DNA of 38,860 nucleotides, from positions 1-38,860 of the forward strand of contig JAHHGR010000044.1 of NCBI GenBank assembly GCA_019359725.1, given 5' to 3'. This DNA is from Aphanocapsa lilacina HA4352-LM1 (GTDB lineage: Bacteria > Cyanobacteriota > Cyanobacteriia > Gloeobacterales > Gloeobacteraceae). Shown here piece after piece: positions 37,058-38,860 of the stretch. The translations under genes were made by a program, and so were the position numbers. The notes under the pieces were generated by a model. The model was not told the origin of the DNA. It was given only the letters and a program-made list of their open reading frames with translations, and did not search any database. Each line of letters starts with the position of its first letter. Position 1 is the stretch's first letter.

Positions 37058-37669
37058 ATGGCTCATACACTCCCGCCGCTGCCTTACGACGAGAACGCTC
37101 TCGCTCCGTATGTTTCGGCCCAAACTTTGAGCTTCCACTACGGCAAGCACCACACCGGCTATCTCAACAACATGAACAAAGCGATCGCCGGCACCGAGCT
37201 GGAGTCGCTGTCGCTGGTGGACCTCATCCGCACCGTCGCCAAAAATGTCGAACAAAAGACGCTGTTCAATAACGCCGCCCAGGTCTGGAACCACACGTTC
37301 TACTGGAACAGCATGCGCCCCGGCGGCGGCGGCGAGCCGGGCGGGACGCTGGGCGAGCTGATCAAAGATTCCTTCGGCAGCTATGACGAATTCAAGAAGC
37401 AGTTCATCACCGCCGGCACCACCCAGTTCGGCAGCGGCTACGCCTGGCTGGTCAAAGACGGTGAGAAGCTGGTGGTCACCAAGACCCCCAACGCCGAGAC
37501 CCCCCTCACCGACGAGAGCAAGGTGCCGCTGCTCAACATGGACGTCTGGGAGCACGCCTACTACCTCGACTACCAGAACCTGCGCCCCGACTACGAAAAC
37601 GCCTTCGCCGACAACCTGATCAATTGGGAGTTTGCCGAGAAGAACCTGGAGCGCGTCTTCGCAGGTTAA
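37058..37669 (+). CDS. sodB: Superoxide dismutase, Fe type
   Basis: The enzyme dismutes superoxide in the cytoplasm. The 203-aa product has metal ligands His27 (FHYGKHHTGYLNN), His79 (AAQVWNHTFYW), and Asp/His in MDVWEHAYYLDYQNL. Gln75 in NNAAQVWNH and QFGSGYAWLV are features of iron SODs; manganese enzymes place the Gln elsewhere. The ATG at 37058 is preceded by GAGAGGA. A strong SD (AGGAGGA) further up at 37018-37024 touches another ATG (37024), which opens an overlapping out-of-frame reading. A nearly perfect hairpin terminator follows. Confidence 0.95.
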   Translation: MAHTLPPLPYDENALAPYVSAQTLSFHYGKHHTGYLNNMNKAIAGTELESLSLVDLIRTVAKNVEQKTLFNNAAQVWNHTFYWNSMRPGGGGEPGGTLGELIKDSFGSYDEFKKQFITAGTTQFGSGYAWLVKDGEKLVVTKTPNAETPLTDESKVPLLNMDVWEHAYYLDYQNLRPDYENAFADNLINWEFAEKNLERVFAG

Positions 37670-37690
37670 TTGCCCTGAGCATTTTTCACG

Positions 37691-37731
37691 CGGCCCGCAA
37701 CCGCCCAGGATCGGGCGGTTGCGGGCCGTTT
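37691..37731 (+). terminator. Strong intrinsic terminator of sodB
   Basis: CGGCCCGCAACCGCCC (37691-37706) and GGGCGGTTGCGGGCCG (37713-37728) form a perfect 16-bp stem with the 6-base loop AGGATC. It is followed by TTTGCTTT and lies 21 bases after the sodB stop. Confidence 0.9.
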
Positions 37732-37775
37732 GCTTTGGATGGGAACGTTGGATCGGATAGGCTGTTGCTGCTCCG

Positions 37776-38732
37776 ATGTGCCGTGCACCGATGCCCTCGA
37801 CCGTCTCCGAGATTTCGCAGATCTATCACCAGCCGCTGCCCGATTTGCTCTTCGAGGCCCAGCGCGTCCACCGCGCCCACCACGATCCGCGCGCGGTGCA
37901 GCTTTGCACCCTCAGCAACATCAAAACTGGTCTGTGCCCTGAAAACTGCGGCTATTGCTCCCAGAGCGTTCACCACAAAAGCGGCCTGGCAGCCCAGGAA
38001 CTCAGTTCCCTCGACGCGGTAATGGCCGAGGCGCAGGCAGCCAAGGCGGCGGGTTCGACCCGATTTTGCATGGGGGCTGCCTGGAGGGAAATCAAAGACG
38101 GTCCGCAATTCGAGCGAGTGCTGGAGATGGTGCGCTCGGTATCGGCACTGGGTATGGAAGTCTGCTGTACCCTCGGCATGCTCAAACCGCACCAGGCCGA
38201 ACGCCTGAAGCAGGCGGGACTCACCGCCTACAATCACAACCTCGACACCGGCCCCGGCTACTACCCACAGGTGGTCACCACCCGCGCTTATCAGGACCGG
38301 TTGGAGACTATTCGGGCGGTGAGCGCTGCGGGCATCTCCGTGTGCTGCGGCGGCATCCTGGGCATGGGTGAATCGCTTACAGACCGCTTCGAACTGCTCG
38401 AAGCACTCGGTAGCCTCGACCCAATTCCCGAGTCGATTCCGATCAACTGCCTGGTGCCGGTGGCAGGTACTCCCCTTGCCGATTCGGCACCGGTCGAACC
38501 GCTCGATCTGGTGCGGATGATCGCTACCACCCGCATCCTTCTTCCAGTTGCCATGGTGCGCCTTTCGGCAGGGCGGCTGCAGATGAGCGAGGAGCTGCAG
38601 GCTCTTTGCTTCCTGGCCGGGGCCAACTCGATATTTACCGGCCCGAAACTACTCACCACCCCCAACCCCGAGCATTCCCACGATCTGAAGATGCTTGAAA
38701 AATTGGGTATGCAGCCAAAGATGACCCAGTGA
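37776..38732 (+). CDS. bioB: Biotin synthase
   Basis: BioB is the radical-SAM enzyme that inserts sulfur into dethiobiotin. The 318-aa product has the cluster-binding CxxxCxxC motif in CPENCGYCSQS (Cys54, Cys58, Cys61), FCMGAAWREI, YNHNLDTGPGYYPQ, CCGGILGMGE and the C-terminal MVRLSAGRLQMSEELQ, with the Arg that binds the second cluster. The start is ATG 37776 or ATG 37791, since conserved text begins after both. It follows the sodB terminator and ends 98 bases before a transposase start. No other bio gene is visible. Confidence 0.95.
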   Translation: MCRAPMPSTVSEISQIYHQPLPDLLFEAQRVHRAHHDPRAVQLCTLSNIKTGLCPENCGYCSQSVHHKSGLAAQELSSLDAVMAEAQAAKAAGSTRFCMGAAWREIKDGPQFERVLEMVRSVSALGMEVCCTLGMLKPHQAERLKQAGLTAYNHNLDTGPGYYPQVVTTRAYQDRLETIRAVSAAGISVCCGGILGMGESLTDRFELLEALGSLDPIPESIPINCLVPVAGTPLADSAPVEPLDLVRMIATTRILLPVAMVRLSAGRLQMSEELQALCFLAGANSIFTGPKLLTTPNPEHSHDLKMLEKLGMQPKMTQ

Positions 38733-38830
38733 ACATCGCCGATTCAAAAATGAAGTGCAACGCTTGAGAGCCTTCCGCTGAGGGACTCATAGAGGTATCC
38801 TGACGTTTACTACGACAACCAGGAACCCCT

Positions 38831-38860
38831 ATGAGCTACAGCCAGCTTACCCTACCAGAG
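38831..38860 (+). mobile_element. Start of a transposase gene (possibly IS30 type), cut by the window edge
   Basis: The last 30 bases read MSYSQLTLPE from an ATG at 38831. IS30-type transposases commonly begin M-(S/T)-Y-x-x-L-T-x-E-E. Only ten codons are visible, so the family is tentative. The 98 bases after bioB would then hold the left end of the element, but I could not identify an inverted repeat. Confidence 0.4.

Noticed and set aside
37024..37272. 82-codon frame starting upstream of sodB
   Set aside because: It overlaps sodB out of frame, has Arg/His-rich shadow composition and no recognisable domain.
38733..38830. Terminal inverted repeat of the right-hand insertion sequence
   Set aside because: Only one end is in the window, so no repeat pair can be demonstrated.

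Overview
This is a GC-rich bacterial chromosome segment, almost certainly from a cyanobacterium and most like Gloeobacter (inference). It carries ycf3 (photosystem I assembly), cphA (cyanophycin synthetase) and a thioredoxin-reductase-like flavoprotein matching the DDOR family, described as exclusive to oxygenic photosynthetic prokaryotes. It also carries a HAD phosphatase resembling the plant chloroplast FMN hydrolase and a pipY-sepF-proC cluster. I saw no rRNA, tRNA, CRISPR array or intact prophage. Both ends carry pieces of insertion sequences.

Layout. 1-660 is gene debris (transposase fragment, ABC-permease fragment, a probable antitoxin scrap) followed by a DUF433-like gene. 766-3875 holds gpmI and a pabB-type chorismate enzyme on the minus strand. 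3998-5466 is a conserved acidic/basic hypothetical protein overlapping 5-formyl-THF cyclo-ligase, closed by a strong two-way terminator. 5491-8403 is a large exported M14 peptidase. 8445-8974 looks like a decayed sigma-factor gene. 9055-9725 is a VapBC-type toxin-antitoxin pair, followed by purM and a truncated SnoaL-like fragment. 11201-16485 (minus) holds the DDOR-like flavoprotein, a hybrid histidine kinase split by a frameshift, the FMN-hydrolase-like HAD enzyme, a small DUF2949-like gene, a 35-codon ORF and a MarR regulator. 16559-18377 is ycf3-serS. 18656-22078 holds a broken FG-GAP/IPT gene, a VOC protein, a Rad52-like protein, tatA, ndk and lexA. 22075-25150 holds hisA, a TonB-C-domain protein, rsmG and a divergent retropepsin-like protease. 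25154-28573 (minus) is pipY-sepF-proC, with wecB upstream. 28700-30143 is a GT2 glycosyltransferase overlapping trmL. 30147-34050 (minus) holds purU, a propeller-transglutaminase protein, an RHH protein and an M15 peptidase. 34247-36883 is cphA, 37058-37669 is sodB with a near-perfect terminator, then bioB and the start of a second transposase.

How the genes relate. Several belong to folate and one-carbon metabolism (pabB, 5-formyl-THF cyclo-ligase, purU, purM), but they lie in separate units. Others serve photosynthetic redox and stress physiology (ycf3, DDOR-like, sodB, cphA) or envelope and cell division (sepF, M15 peptidase, wecB, GT2, tatA).

The least expected signal is around marR (15800-16550). 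Two consensus-like promoters, each TTGACM-N17-TATTCT, both have a SlyA/MarR-like box just downstream of the -10. One drives marR. The other lies just past the marR stop and points at a 35-codon ORF predicted to encode a small hydrophobic protein, whose 3' end is an imperfect duplicate of the promoter/operator DNA. Other notable points are a LexA that keeps its self-cleavage residues, a PabB-like enzyme with the TrpE-type PIAGT motif, structured intergenic DNA at 33088-33146, and several pseudogenes that show ongoing gene decay.
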